A stretch of DNA of 64,000 nt from Burkholderiales bacterium (GCA_019749945.1 JAIEPF010000008.1:1-64000), one strand, 5' to 3'. Numbered from the stretch's first letter, positions 34,715-44,680 are shown. Numbers and translations are program-made. Notes: generated by a model not told the origin, from the sequence alone.

Positions 34715-36829
34715 GGTTCTAATCAACGCATCCGCCGCCTTCACACCACGCCCCTTGGGCATCACGATCAGCGGATTGATGTCGAGTTCGGCAATATGAT
34801 CCTTCAGATCCACCGCCAGCGCCGACAGTTTGACCAGGGCATCGACCAGCGCATCGACATCGGCCGCGGGTTTGCCGCGGGCACCGGCGAGCACCGGATA
34901 ACCCTTGATCTCTTCAACCATTTCGCGGGCGATGGCGGGTGTGATCGGTGCCAGGCGGAACGATACGTCCTTTAGCACCTCGGCAAAAATGCCGCCGAGG
35001 CCGAACATCACCGCCGGCCCGAACAGCGCATCGTTGGTGATGCCGACGATGGCCTCAATGCCGCCGCCGACCATTTCCTGCACCAGCACACCATCGATGC
35101 GGGCATCGGCCTTGTACGCCTTGGCGTTTTTCAGGATCTCCTCGTACGCCGCGGCCACAGCAGCCGCGTCTGCCACGTTGAGCTTCACCGCCTTGGCTTC
35201 GGTCTTGTGCGAAATGTCGGCGGACTGCACTTTCATCGCCACCGGAAAACCGATGTTCTGTGCAGCGGCGACCGCGGCGTCGCGACTGGTCGCCAGCTGC
35301 TCCTGCGTCACCGCAATGCCGTACTCGGCCAGCACCTGCTTGGCCGCGTATTCGGCGACATCGCCGGTTTTGCCTTTCAGCATCGCCTGCGCCGCCGGGC
35401 GGCTGATCACCGGCGGCTTGTCGTTTTTCTGCGCCGCATTGCGGCGTTTGGCCTCGGCATACCAGGACACCGCGGCCAGCGCGCGGCCGCAGCGCACGGG
35501 AGATTTGTAATGCGGAATCCGCGCGGCATCGAGCGCGGCATAGGCTTCGGGGGCGACGGCGTCGCGCGCGCTCCAGGAAATGAATATCGGCTTGTCGGTT
35601 TTGGCTGCAACGGCGATGATCTCCGCCGCCACCTTCTGCGCGATTTCGCCCTGCAGCGAGGCATTGATCATCGCGATGCAGTCGACACCCGGATCATCGT
35701 TGATCGCCTGCAGGGTGCGGTTGATCAGCGTCAGGTCATTGAAAATCGCCGCGGTCACATCCACAGGATTGCCCACCGAACCAAAGGACGGCACGAATTC
35801 CTTGAGCTTGGCCACGGTGGTCGGCGACAGCTGCGCCATCTGCATGCCGCCGGCGACGATTTCATCGGTCATCAGGATGCCGGCGCCGCCGGAGATGGTG
35901 ATGATCGCCAGGCGGTTGCCGCGCGGCAGGCGGTTGCTGCGCAGCGCGTGGCCGTAATCGACCAGGTCCTGGATGTCTTCGACCTGGATGATGCCCTTCT
36001 GTTTAAAGGCCGCCTTGTAGAGAGCCATCGCACCGCCAAGGTTGGCGGTGTGCGAGGCCGCAGCCTTCTGCCCCTGCTCGGTATTGCCGACCTTCCACAT
36101 CAGGATCGGCTTGCCGGCAGCAAGCGCCTGGTCGCCGACGTCGAGGATGCGCCGCGCGTCCTTCACGCCTTCAATATAGGTGCCGATGATGTCGGTCTTC
36201 GGATCACGGATGAAATACTCCATGAAATCCAGCGTTGACACGCCGATCTCGTTGCCGGTGGTCACCATCTGCCGGAACGGCAGGCCGCCGTCGAGCGAGG
36301 ACAGGTTCATCACCGAAAAACCGAAACCGCCCGATTGCGACACCATGCTCACCGTGCCCGGCGTGTAATCGGCGTTGAACACCGAACCAAAACCCGCGTA
36401 CATCGAATCCGCGGCGTTGATCATGCCCTGGCAGTTGGGGCCGATGACACCGATGTTGTATTCGCGCGCGATGTCGGCCAGCTGCTGCTGTAAACGAACC
36501 CCTGCGCCGCCGGTTTCGGAAAACCCGGAACTGAAAATGATCACGTACGGCACGCCCTTTTTGCCGCAGCCGGTCAGCATGTCGGCAACGCGCGAGGCAT
36601 TGACCAGGATCAGCGCCAGTTCCGGCGCCTCGGGCAGGGCGTCGATGGAAGGCCAGCATTTGACGCCGCCGATTTCCTGGTACTTGGGATTGATCGGGTA
36701 GAGCTTGCCTTTGTAGCCGTGGCTCAGCAGATGCTTCAGCGGCTGGCCGCTGATGGTGACGAAGTCCTGCGAGGCGCCGATGATGGCGATGGATTTGGGG
36801 CTGAAAAACCGTTCGATGTCGGTACGCAT
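34703..36829 (-). CDS. ADP-forming acyl-CoA synthetase (acetate-CoA ligase family)
   Basis: 708 residues from ATG 36829. Order of domains: CoA-binding Rossmann (FFSPKSIAIIGASQD near residue 8), ligase CoA domain with a candidate phospho-histidine in AASHTANLGGAM, then C-terminal ATP-grasp (AEYGIAVTQEQL and MVGGGIEAIVGITNDALFGP). It activates an organic acid to its CoA thioester with ATP, reversibly. Upstream in-frame codons to 36925 look non-coding. It feeds the acyl-CoA dehydrogenase and SDR that follow. Confidence 0.92.
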   Translation of the reverse strand: MRTDIERFFSPKSIAIIGASQDFVTISGQPLKHLLSHGYKGKLYPINPKYQEIGGVKCWPSIDALPEAPELALILVNASRVADMLTGCGKKGVPYVIIFSSGFSETGGAGVRLQQQLADIAREYNIGVIGPNCQGMINAADSMYAGFGSVFNADYTPGTVSMVSQSGGFGFSVMNLSSLDGGLPFRQMVTTGNEIGVSTLDFMEYFIRDPKTDIIGTYIEGVKDARRILDVGDQALAAGKPILMWKVGNTEQGQKAAASHTANLGGAMALYKAAFKQKGIIQVEDIQDLVDYGHALRSNRLPRGNRLAIITISGGAGILMTDEIVAGGMQMAQLSPTTVAKLKEFVPSFGSVGNPVDVTAAIFNDLTLINRTLQAINDDPGVDCIAMINASLQGEIAQKVAAEIIAVAAKTDKPIFISWSARDAVAPEAYAALDAARIPHYKSPVRCGRALAAVSWYAEAKRRNAAQKNDKPPVISRPAAQAMLKGKTGDVAEYAAKQVLAEYGIAVTQEQLATSRDAAVAAAQNIGFPVAMKVQSADISHKTEAKAVKLNVADAAAVAAAYEEILKNAKAYKADARIDGVLVQEMVGGGIEAIVGITNDALFGPAVMFGLGGIFAEVLKDVSFRLAPITPAIAREMVEEIKGYPVLAGARGKPAADVDALVDALVKLSALAVDLKDHIAELDINPLIVMPKGRGVKAADALIRTVTR

Positions 36830-37007
36830 GAAGTTGCCGGTGTGAATTTTAATTGCGGATTTTTTGATGCGGATTTGTGACGCGCGAATACGGGGCGAGA
36901 GAATGTGGGGCGAAAACTTGCACAAACAATGCGGCGCTGATTATACGCCGCGGCTTTTGCGCTTTAGCGCATGTTATGATCATGCGCATCCCCGTCAAGC
37001 CCATATT

Positions 37008-38264
37008 ATGAGCATCACCGCCGCCACCGTTTTACCGCCGCGCACCTTCCGCGACGTCTGGCTGATTTCCGCCGGCCACGGCCTGACCCACTGGTATCCC
37101 GCCACCTTTTACGTGCTGCTGCCGCTGATCGGCAAGGAGCTCGGCCTCTCCTATACGCAGATCGGTTTCCTGATGAGCGCGCAGCACATTGCCGGCGCGC
37201 TGTCCAACCTGCCCGGCGGCATGCTGGTCGATGCCATCGGCAAAAAGGGTTACCTGATGGCCGCCTCGCTGTTCTGGGTCGGCTTTCCCTACGCGCTGAT
37301 GAGTCTGACTCACAGCATGTGGATGCTGGTGGGCTGTGTGATACTGGTCGGCATCGGCAACAATCTGTGGCACCCGGCGGCGATTCCGACGCTGGCCCAT
37401 CAGTATCCGCAACGCAAGGGCCTGGTGCTGTCCTTTCACGGCATGGGCGGCAATGTCGGTGAGGCGCTGGCGCCGCTCGCCGCCGGCGCATTGCTCGCCT
37501 GGTTCAGCTGGCGCGAAGTGGTGGTGATCAACATCGTGCCGGGTCTGGTGATGGCGACGCTGATCCTGGTCATGGTCGGCGCGCTGGGCACGAACCAAGG
37601 CGGAAAAAACAAAAAAGAAGATAAAAAAGACGGGGTCAACGCCGGCAATGACCGTCAGTGGAGCGCACGCCAGTACCTGCACGATCTTGGTACGCTGATG
37701 CGCGACCGCACCCTGATGCTGATCTGCATCAGCGGCGGCTTCCGCACGCTGACCCAGGTCGGACTGATGGTGTTCCTGCCGGTGTATCTGGCGTACGAAC
37801 AGGGTTATTCGCCGATCGCCGTCGGCGTGTGCATGACGGTGTTGCAGGTTGCAGGTTTCATTGCCGGACCGATTGCCGGACATGTTTCCGACAAGGTCGG
37901 CCGGCGCCAGGTCGTGATGTCGAGCATGGTGCTGACCGGGTTGACCATCATCGGCATGGTCTTCGCCGGACAATCCTTTTTGTTCATCATCTTCGTCGCA
38001 CTGGTGGGTTTCTTCCTGTATGCCATGCGCCCGGTGATGCAGGCCTGGGCCGTTGAAAACACGCCGAAGCGCCTCGCCGGCACCGGCGTCGGCCTGCAGT
38101 TCACCATCCTCGCCATCGGCGGCGGCATCGCGCCGGCGACCTTCGGCATCATCGCCGATACCTGGAACGTCTACGCCGGGTTTTATTTCCTCGCCGGCAC
38201 CATCATTGCCGCCAATCTGCTGGTGGTGTTTGTGCCCAAGACCGCGCACAACCCGGCTGCATGA
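37008..38264 (+). CDS. MFS transporter
   Basis: 418 residues with about 12 membrane segments. The N-terminal half has GHGLTHWYPATFYVLLPLIG and the MFS A-like loop GGMLVDAIGKKGYLM; a charged central loop (GGKNKKEDKKD) separates the halves; the second half has GHVSDKVGRRQVVM. The family pattern resembles fosmidomycin-resistance-type or organic-acid carriers. The stop overlaps the next gene by 4 bases, so the carrier and the downstream receptor-like protein are translated together. Confidence 0.92.
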   Translation: MSITAATVLPPRTFRDVWLISAGHGLTHWYPATFYVLLPLIGKELGLSYTQIGFLMSAQHIAGALSNLPGGMLVDAIGKKGYLMAASLFWVGFPYALMSLTHSMWMLVGCVILVGIGNNLWHPAAIPTLAHQYPQRKGLVLSFHGMGGNVGEALAPLAAGALLAWFSWREVVVINIVPGLVMATLILVMVGALGTNQGGKNKKEDKKDGVNAGNDRQWSARQYLHDLGTLMRDRTLMLICISGGFRTLTQVGLMVFLPVYLAYEQGYSPIAVGVCMTVLQVAGFIAGPIAGHVSDKVGRRQVVMSSMVLTGLTIIGMVFAGQSFLFIIFVALVGFFLYAMRPVMQAWAVENTPKRLAGTGVGLQFTILAIGGGIAPATFGIIADTWNVYAGFYFLAGTIIAANLLVVFVPKTAHNPAA

Positions 38265-39178
38265 CCGCAGGCTGGCGCCCGACACGCGAGGTTGAACTGG
38301 TCGCCGGCACGCCCGCCGGCGGCGGCCAGGACCGTCCGGCACGGGCGCTGATCAGCATCCTTGAAAAGCAGCAGCTGGTCGGACAAGCACTGCGGCTGAA
38401 CAACATCCCCGGCCGCGGCGGCGGCAACGGCTGGGATTACCTGCGCAAGCACCCCGGTGACCCGCACATCCTCGCGATCAACTCGCCGACCATCATTACC
38501 AACCAGCAACTGGGCGTCGCGGATTTCGACCACGCCGCGCTGACGCCGCTGGCCAACCTGTACACCGAATACATCGCCTTCGTGGTGCGCGCCGACTCAC
38601 CGATACAGAGCGGCGCCGACTTCATGGCCCGGCTCGCCGCGGACACCGCCGGCTGCCGCATCGCACTGGCGACTGCCATCGGCAACATCAACCACATGGC
38701 GCTGGCCCGCGTCACGGCGCATGCCGGCGGCGACGTCAAGGCACTGCAGATCAATGTCTTTGACTCCGCGCTGTACGCCGTGGCTGACGTGATCGAGCAG
38801 CGCGCGGAAGTCGCCGCCATCACCGCGGTGAGTGCCGTTAAAGCCATCGCCGCTGGGCAGGTGCGCGCTTTCGCGGTATCGGCGCCGCAACGCCTGCCCC
38901 GGCTGTATGCCGGGGTGCCGACCTGGACCGAACTCGGCGTCGACTGCGTGATCGGTACCTGGCGTGGCGTGATCGGCGCCGCGGGTTTGACAACACAGCA
39001 GATCGCGTACTGGGATGGCGCGCTGCGCGCCGCCACGGCAACGGAAGAATGGAATGCCGCCCTCGCGGAAAAATACTGGGCCAATACTTATCTCGGCGGT
39101 GCTGCACTCACCGCATTCCTGGATCGCGAGCGCCAGGTCATGGGCGGGCTGCTGCGCGACCTCGGCCTGCTGTCCTGA
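38261..39178 (+). CDS. Bug-like tricarboxylate receptor without signal peptide
   Basis: 305 residues. The Bug fold is recognised by ELVAGTPAGGGQDRPARAL (ligand loop, residues 11-29), NNIPGRGGGNGWDYLRKH and PRLYAGVPTWTELGVD. The start at ATG 38261 lies in the stop of the MFS gene (ATGA), leaving no room for a leader; the first ten residues are MTAGWRPTRE. The protein should be cytoplasmic. It may be a sensor or an accessory partner of the MFS carrier. Confidence 0.85.
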   Translation: MTAGWRPTREVELVAGTPAGGGQDRPARALISILEKQQLVGQALRLNNIPGRGGGNGWDYLRKHPGDPHILAINSPTIITNQQLGVADFDHAALTPLANLYTEYIAFVVRADSPIQSGADFMARLAADTAGCRIALATAIGNINHMALARVTAHAGGDVKALQINVFDSALYAVADVIEQRAEVAAITAVSAVKAIAAGQVRAFAVSAPQRLPRLYAGVPTWTELGVDCVIGTWRGVIGAAGLTTQQIAYWDGALRAATATEEWNAALAEKYWANTYLGGAALTAFLDRERQVMGGLLRDLGLLS

Positions 39179-39223
39179 TACCCAATCTGCCGCGAACAGC
39201 AGATTCAGCACAAGCGATTGATA

Positions 39224-39236
39224 TAAGTATTTGATT
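39224..39236 (-). promoter_or_regulatory. IHF-consensus site upstream of the 39332 gene
   Basis: On the minus strand AATCAAATACTTA fits WATCAANNNNTTR exactly and follows AATAAA. It lies about 100 bases before the start codon of the next gene, a common position for IHF bending of a promoter. Confidence 0.55.
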
Positions 39237-39331
39237 TTATTGAATTATTTATCAATTCCCGCTGTGTTATCCTTGTCGCCCCCTGCAGCAGAACGCTGCA
39301 GCTGCACGCATCACCATCGGAGTTGGCCGCA

Positions 39332-39892
39332 ATGAAAACCGAAGTACATGTCCACGGCAGCGTTTTTTTATGCAAAGGCGTGCGCCTGGCGCAGGTCGAA
39401 CTCGCGCTGCGCCCCTGGCTGGATTACGTCGATGCCGACCATCTGGCGGATGCAAAAAGCCTGGAACGCGAAGAAACGGGCATCGTTTATGACGCCGGCG
39501 AACGCGTGGTCAGCATGTGCTGGACCGGTGAAGTCGGCCGCAGCTTCCACAACAAGCTGACGGAAGCCTGCAACAACCTCGGCCCCTTGACCGAATACGC
39601 CTCCGAAGTGGAAGTCACCTATTACCCGGACAGCGGCGAGGACGAGTTCTACCAGTTCTTTGTCGGGCCGTCGCCGGAAGCCATTCACGAATTCCGCCGC
39701 CAGTGCGTGACCGAAGACATCAACCACATGCTGTCACGCCACCTCGGCAAACCGGAAGTCGAGCAGGTCACCGCGCTGGTGAGCAAAATGTTCGATGCGC
39801 ACACCCCGCAGAAACCCGCGGGCGATGCGCCGCCCTCCTCCACCACCTCGACCGTCATTCCGCTGCATCCGCGCAACCGCCACCTGCATTAA
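39332..39892 (+). CDS. conserved hypothetical protein
   Basis: 186 residues from ATG 39332 (GGAG 9 bases upstream). No recognised domain. It begins MKTEVHVHGSVFLCKG and is acidic and soluble with no signal peptide or membrane segment. The middle part (VEVTYYPDSGEDEFYQFFVG) looks like beta strands, and the tail (residues about 155-186) is Pro/Ser/Thr-rich and probably disordered. It stands alone between a receptor-like gene and a convergent membrane gene. Confidence 0.75.
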   Translation: MKTEVHVHGSVFLCKGVRLAQVELALRPWLDYVDADHLADAKSLEREETGIVYDAGERVVSMCWTGEVGRSFHNKLTEACNNLGPLTEYASEVEVTYYPDSGEDEFYQFFVGPSPEAIHEFRRQCVTEDINHMLSRHLGKPEVEQVTALVSKMFDAHTPQKPAGDAPPSSTTSTVIPLHPRNRHLH

Positions 39893-39939
39893 GGGCAATG
39901 AGGAGTGCGGATTGAGGATTGAGGAGCAAACCCTCTGCC

Positions 39940-40581
39940 CTAGTCCTGCTTTCTGGATTCACCCAGCCTGAATGCGGGCATGCGCAGGCTGAAAAAGATC
40001 GCCGCGAAACAGATCACCACGATCGCTGCCATGCCGGCATGACCGGCGGTCAAACGATCGAACCCTGTCATCTGCAACACCAGATAAACCACGATGCCGG
40101 CAATCGCGGCGGTGGCGTAAATTTCCCCGTCGCGCAGCAGCAGCGGAATTTCCGCGAGCAGCATGTCGCGGAACACGCCGCCGGCCACCCCCGTCATGGT
40201 GCCGAGAATCACCACCACGATGCCGCCATAACCTGCGGTCTCGGCGATGCGCGCACCGCTGATCGCGAACAGCGCCAGCCCCAGCGCATCGGCAATCAGC
40301 AGGGCACGCAGCGGCAGTTCACGAAAACGCACGATCAGCAGCGTCAACAGGGTTGCCGCGAGTATGGTCCACAGGTAACCGGTATCGGTCATCCAGAACA
40401 CCGGATGGCGGTCGATCAGCAGATCGCGCAGCGTGCCGCCGCCGAGCGCGGTGACCGTGGCGATGACCAGCACGCCGAACCAGTCGAGGTGCTTGCGCCC
40501 TGCCGCCAGCACGCCGCTGACGGCGAACACGGCAACGCCGAGATAATCCATCACATGCAGTGGCGTGATTAGCAGGCTCAT
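39940..40581 (-). CDS. UPF0126 / TRIC-type membrane channel protein
   Basis: 213 residues with about seven hydrophobic helices in two repeated halves. Each half has the family glycine motif: GGGTLRDLLIDRHPVFW (near residue 47) and GGVFRDMLLAEIPLLL (near residue 133). UPF0126 proteins are related to TRIC cation channels; some are linked to glycine uptake. It is monocistronic and convergent with the hypothetical gene at 39332. Confidence 0.9.
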   Translation of the reverse strand: MSLLITPLHVMDYLGVAVFAVSGVLAAGRKHLDWFGVLVIATVTALGGGTLRDLLIDRHPVFWMTDTGYLWTILAATLLTLLIVRFRELPLRALLIADALGLALFAISGARIAETAGYGGIVVVILGTMTGVAGGVFRDMLLAEIPLLLRDGEIYATAAIAGIVVYLVLQMTGFDRLTAGHAGMAAIVVICFAAIFFSLRMPAFRLGESRKQD

Positions 40582-40670
40582 CGAACCCCCGTTAACTCAA
40601 CGACCGGTACGCGTGTGCGCTCGGTCGCTATGCTCCCAACGCGCTCGCGCATCATTTTTTCAAACGTCCG

Positions 40671-42362
40671 TTAGCCGCGCTTCTGCAGCGCGTCCTTGCG
40701 GAAACTGATGGTCGCTTCCGGATCAACCTTGACGTGGATGATCGCCGGTTTGCCGGCCTTCAGCGCATCGCGCAGCGCATCCGCGGTTTCACCGGGAGCC
40801 GTCGGGTGGTAACCGTTGCCCCCGGTGAGTTTCATTACTTCGTCGAAACGCGGGCTGTGGACATGGGCTCCAATATAGCGTTCCTGGTAGAAATCGCGCT
40901 GGTAAGCGATTTCCGAACCCCAGGTGCCGTTGTCCATCACGATGCCGATCGCGGGGATGTTGCTCGCCACCGCGGTGGTCATCTCGCCCATGGTCATGCC
41001 GAAACCGCCGTCGCCCATCAGCGAAATCGCCGCGCGCTGGGGTGCCGCGACCTTGGCGCCAATCGCCGCCGAGTAGGAAAAGCCGACCATGCCGCAATCG
41101 AGCGGCGTCAGCAGCGCCGGTGTCTCGTAACAGGGCAGCTGGTCCGTCGCCTGAAACCCGGTGGTGCCGGCGTCGAGCGTGAAGATTGAATTGCGCGGCG
41201 CCGCCTTGCGCACTTCAGCGTAGATCACGTCCGGGTGCATCGGCGTTCCGGTTCGCGCACCGGAGGCCTCGCGCTCCGCCCACAGTGCTGCACGTGCCTT
41301 GAAATACAGCTCGTTGCGCGCGCGCCACGGCGCGGCATCGCCGGCAACCGGCTGCATCAGCGCGGCCAGGCCGTCGATCACCGAACCGACATCGGCCGCA
41401 ACCGCCAGTGCCGTCGGAAAATAACGCCCCAACGCCATCGGGTCGATGTCGACCTGGATGATTTTCGCGGTCGATGAAACATCGGTGTATTTGTAGAAGG
41501 TGGTGTTGAACCCGAGCCGCGTGCCGAGCGCGATGATCAGGTCGGCCTCGCGCATCAAGGTGCTCGCGACAGGATTGCCGCGCGGGCCGACGCCGGCGGC
41601 ATGCCACTGAAAATCCATCGGCAGGATGTCGGCGTGCCCCGCCGAACTGGTCACCGGGATCTGCAGTTTTTCAGCGAGTGCGGCGAGTTTGCCGCTGGCG
41701 CGCGACCACTTGATGCCGGCCCCCGCGTGGATCACCGGTTTTTTTGCGGCGAGGATCAGCCTGCGCATTTCCGCCAGCGTTTCCGGATCAGCCGCAGGAG
41801 GTTTGATGTCGACATTCACGCGTTGCGGAATATCGGCATCGATGCTGTGATTGAACAGGTCGCGCGCGATGTTCACCACCACCGGTCCGCGCCGGCCGGA
41901 GTTGGCGATGCGAAAAGCCTCGAGGATGAATTCGGGGATACGCTCCGGCCGCGGCACGGTCATCACGCGTTTGGTCACCGGCAGAAACAGCGTGTTCTGG
42001 TCGATCTCCTGGAAAGCATCGCGCCCGAGGTGTTCGGTGGACGCGAGGCCGGTGATCGCCACCACCGGCGAATAGGCAAACTTGGCCTGCGCCAGGCCCA
42101 GCACCATGTTCGCTGCACCCGGCCCGGCCTGGCCGCAGATGAACACGCCGGGGGTCTGCGTCACGCGGCCGTAGGCATCGGCCATGTGCATGCCGCAGTT
42201 CTCGTGGCGTACGCCGATGTATTCGATCTCTTTCTTGACGTCATACAGCGCGTCATACATTTCCAGCGTGCTCGAACCCATCAGGCCGAACACCTTGGTC
42301 ACACCGGATGCGCGCAGCGCTTCCACTGCGGCCACGCCGCAACGCATTTTTTTCATGCCCAT
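40671..42362 (-). CDS. thiamine-diphosphate enzyme, acetolactate synthase-like
   Basis: 563 residues from ATG 42362 (AGGAG 6 bases upstream). Three-domain TPP enzyme: catalytic Glu in IGVRHENCGMHMADAYGR, a central domain, and the TPP motif GDGGFGMTMGEMTTAVASN with NGTWGSE closing it. This group includes acetolactate synthase, sulfoacetaldehyde acetyltransferase and benzoylformate-type decarboxylases. No regulatory small subunit is adjacent, so valine/isoleucine synthesis is unlikely. It follows a 2-hydroxyacid dehydrogenase gene on the same strand. Confidence 0.9.
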   Translation of the reverse strand: MGMKKMRCGVAAVEALRASGVTKVFGLMGSSTLEMYDALYDVKKEIEYIGVRHENCGMHMADAYGRVTQTPGVFICGQAGPGAANMVLGLAQAKFAYSPVVAITGLASTEHLGRDAFQEIDQNTLFLPVTKRVMTVPRPERIPEFILEAFRIANSGRRGPVVVNIARDLFNHSIDADIPQRVNVDIKPPAADPETLAEMRRLILAAKKPVIHAGAGIKWSRASGKLAALAEKLQIPVTSSAGHADILPMDFQWHAAGVGPRGNPVASTLMREADLIIALGTRLGFNTTFYKYTDVSSTAKIIQVDIDPMALGRYFPTALAVAADVGSVIDGLAALMQPVAGDAAPWRARNELYFKARAALWAEREASGARTGTPMHPDVIYAEVRKAAPRNSIFTLDAGTTGFQATDQLPCYETPALLTPLDCGMVGFSYSAAIGAKVAAPQRAAISLMGDGGFGMTMGEMTTAVASNIPAIGIVMDNGTWGSEIAYQRDFYQERYIGAHVHSPRFDEVMKLTGGNGYHPTAPGETADALRDALKAGKPAIIHVKVDPEATISFRKDALQKRG

Positions 42363-42408
42363 AACCTTCTCCTTGCGCCTCTGCACTACTAATCATTACA
42401 AACAGACA

Positions 42409-42490
42409 CCGTTCGGGCTGAGCCCGTCGAAGCCCGGCCGTCCTTCGACAATGCCTGTCCTGAGCTTGTCGCAGGGCTCAGGGCGAACGG
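42409..42490. repeat. REP-like inverted repeat
   Basis: CCGTTCGGGCTGAGCCC at the left and GGGCTCAGGGCGAACGG at the right pair in 15 of 17 positions, with further internal symmetry (CTTCGACAATGCCTGTCCTGAG). Sequences of this make-up are widespread dispersed repeats in proteobacterial spacers. It lies between two co-directional genes. Confidence 0.75.
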
Positions 42491-42518
42491 AACGGGTTGA
42501 TCACCAATGATGCAAAAC

Positions 42519-43490
42519 CTACTTCTTCAGCACATCCGGGTTCGCGACATTGATCGGTTTTCCGGCGACAAACGCGAGGATCTGCTCGACCGCCGCGCTG
42601 TAATAGGCCTCATAGGTGGCTTCCTCGACATAACCCAGGTGGGGGGTGCACACCACGTTGTCCATGCCGATCAGCGGATGGCTGGCGTTGAGCACCGGCT
42701 CATCTTCGTAGACGTCAATCGCGGCGCGCCCCGGCCGGCCCGCTTTCAGCGCGGCAACCAGCGCATCCCTGGCGATGATCGGCGCGCGGCTGGTGTTGAC
42801 GATCAATGCTGATGTTTTCATGCGCGCGAGGTCTTCGGCGGTGACAATGCCGCGGGTGCCGTCATTCAGCGGCAGGTGCAGTGAGATCACGTCGCTCTCG
42901 GCAAAAAACGCTTCGCGGCTGGCCGCCACTTCATAACCTGCGGCGCGCGCCTTGGCCGTTGAGCCGTCGCGGCCCCAGCACCACACACGCATGCCGAAGG
43001 CGCGGCCGACCTGCGCCACCAGGCTGCCGATGCGGCCGTAGGCATAAATGCCCAGCGTCTTGCCGGCGAGCCCGGTACCCACCGAGCCCTGCCATTTGCC
43101 GTCCTGCAGGCGCCGCACTTCCTGCGGGATGCGGCGCAGCGCGGCAAGGATCAGCCCCCAGGCCAGTTCCGCCGTCGGGTTCGGATTGCCGGCGCCGCCG
43201 GCGGACACCACGATGCCTTTTTCGGTGCAGGCGGCGATGTCGATGTGGTTGGCATTGCGGCCGGTCTGGCTGACCAGTTTCAGTTTGGGCAGTTTTTCGA
43301 TCACCGCGCGCGGCAACTTCGAACGCTGCTGCGTCAGCACCAGCACTTCGGCATCGCCGATCCGGGCCGCAAGCTTCACCGGATCCTTTTCGGTGTCGGT
43401 AAAGGCGATCAGTTCGTGGCCCGCCAGCTTTTTGCTGCAGTCGAGCCGGCGGAACGCGTCCTGATAATCATCGATGATGGCAATTTTCAT
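42519..43490 (-). CDS. D-2-hydroxyacid dehydrogenase, NAD-dependent
   Basis: 323 residues from ATG 43490 (AAGGA 7 bases upstream). The NAD motif is GIYAYGRIGSLVAQVG, with Ala-Tyr in place of the usual Gly; the catalytic Arg is in VNTSRAPIIAR, the Glu in DVYEDEPV and the His in CTPHLGYVEEATYE. It reduces a 2-oxoacid or oxidises a D-2-hydroxyacid. An open frame continuing into the MFS genes is spurious. The TPP enzyme gene follows, so the two may handle the same 2-oxoacid. Confidence 0.92.
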   Translation of the reverse strand: MKIAIIDDYQDAFRRLDCSKKLAGHELIAFTDTEKDPVKLAARIGDAEVLVLTQQRSKLPRAVIEKLPKLKLVSQTGRNANHIDIAACTEKGIVVSAGGAGNPNPTAELAWGLILAALRRIPQEVRRLQDGKWQGSVGTGLAGKTLGIYAYGRIGSLVAQVGRAFGMRVWCWGRDGSTAKARAAGYEVAASREAFFAESDVISLHLPLNDGTRGIVTAEDLARMKTSALIVNTSRAPIIARDALVAALKAGRPGRAAIDVYEDEPVLNASHPLIGMDNVVCTPHLGYVEEATYEAYYSAAVEQILAFVAGKPINVANPDVLKK

Positions 43491-43546
43491 GTTTGCATCC
43501 TTTGCTTTATTGCTTGAATTATATCGGCCATGGCTGCGCCTTCCGT

Positions 43547-44680
43547 TCAGCGGCGCCGGCTGAGCAGGCCGCCGGCGACCAGCATGGCGGCATTGGCGAT
43601 GAACACCGGGGCCACGCCGAACGCGGTGCCCACGGCACCGAAGAACAGCGGCACGGCAATGTGGGTCAGGTTGTTGATGGTCATGCGCAGCCCGAGCGCC
43701 TCGCCGGAGCGCCCCTCGGGCGCCCGCGCGTAAATCATCATCAGCGTCAGCGGCTGGCCGCAGCCCGTGCCCAGTCCCAGCAGGAAGGCGATGGCGCCGA
43801 GCAGTATCCCGCTCTCGACCAGCGGGAACAGCAGGTAGGTGCCGGCCGCGATGAAGATCGATCCGATCAGCACCGGCTCCTCGCCGAAACGGGCGACGAT
43901 CTGCGGCAGTATGGTGCGCACGATGAAGGCCGCTGCGGCGAACATCGCCAGCACCATGCCGATCGCCGACGCCGACAGACCGATGGCATGGCCGTAGATC
44001 GGCATGTAGAACTGGAACAGGTCGATGGCGGTGAGGATGATGCCGCTGGTGATCAGTGTGCGCCGCAACGGCGGATTGCTGAGCAAGCCCACCGCGTACC
44101 CCGCCTCTCCGCCGCTTTTCGCCCTGGCGCCGCTCAGCGCCGCCAGGCCGCGGCGCGCGCTGAACATGATCCCCGCCGACAGCGCAGGAAGTACTGCAAT
44201 ACACAGGTAACCGATGGCATGGCCGAGGGTGTCGATGGCAAAACCGGCGATCAGCGGGCCGAGAAATCCGCCGCTCGCGATCATCAGGCTCAGATTGCTG
44301 AAATTGCGGGTGCGGTTTTCGGCGCTGCTCAGCATGCCGATCAGATTCTGCACTGACACGTTGTAAAACACGTGGGAGAGGCCCAGCAGCAGCGCCGACA
44401 GGTACAGCATGTGCAATGACGGCAGCGCGCCCGGCAGCACCAGCGACAGCGACATGCCCAGCGAGCCCAGCGCCAGCGGCCAGCGCACGCCAAAACGGTC
44501 GATCATCTTGCCGGCGTACAGCGCGAGCAGCATCGGGCACAGGGAATACAGGGCAACAATGACGCCGAGCATGATCTGCGGCGCGCCGAGCTCCAGCGCG
44601 AACAGCGACACCAGCACCTTGCTGCCGCGGAATGCGCTCATGTTCAGCAGCAGCACCAGCAGGGCAAGAAAAATCGGCAT
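43547..44680 (-). CDS. MFS transporter (second of a tandem pair)
   Basis: 377 residues, about 12 membrane segments. It begins directly in the first helix (MPIFLALLVLLLNMSAFRGS). The loop YAGKMIDRFGVRWPLALGSL is the MFS A motif. The start overlaps the stop of the upstream MFS gene by one base. The two proteins share many patterns (xALELGA at residue ~28, SASAIGM in helix 7-8, the final helix ending FANAAML/FWANAGV), so they are an old tandem duplication. Substrate unknown. Confidence 0.9.
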   Translation of the reverse strand: MPIFLALLVLLLNMSAFRGSKVLVSLFALELGAPQIMLGVIVALYSLCPMLLALYAGKMIDRFGVRWPLALGSLGMSLSLVLPGALPSLHMLYLSALLLGLSHVFYNVSVQNLIGMLSSAENRTRNFSNLSLMIASGGFLGPLIAGFAIDTLGHAIGYLCIAVLPALSAGIMFSARRGLAALSGARAKSGGEAGYAVGLLSNPPLRRTLITSGIILTAIDLFQFYMPIYGHAIGLSASAIGMVLAMFAAAAFIVRTILPQIVARFGEEPVLIGSIFIAAGTYLLFPLVESGILLGAIAFLLGLGTGCGQPLTLMMIYARAPEGRSGEALGLRMTINNLTHIAVPLFFGAVGTAFGVAPVFIANAAMLVAGGLLSRRR

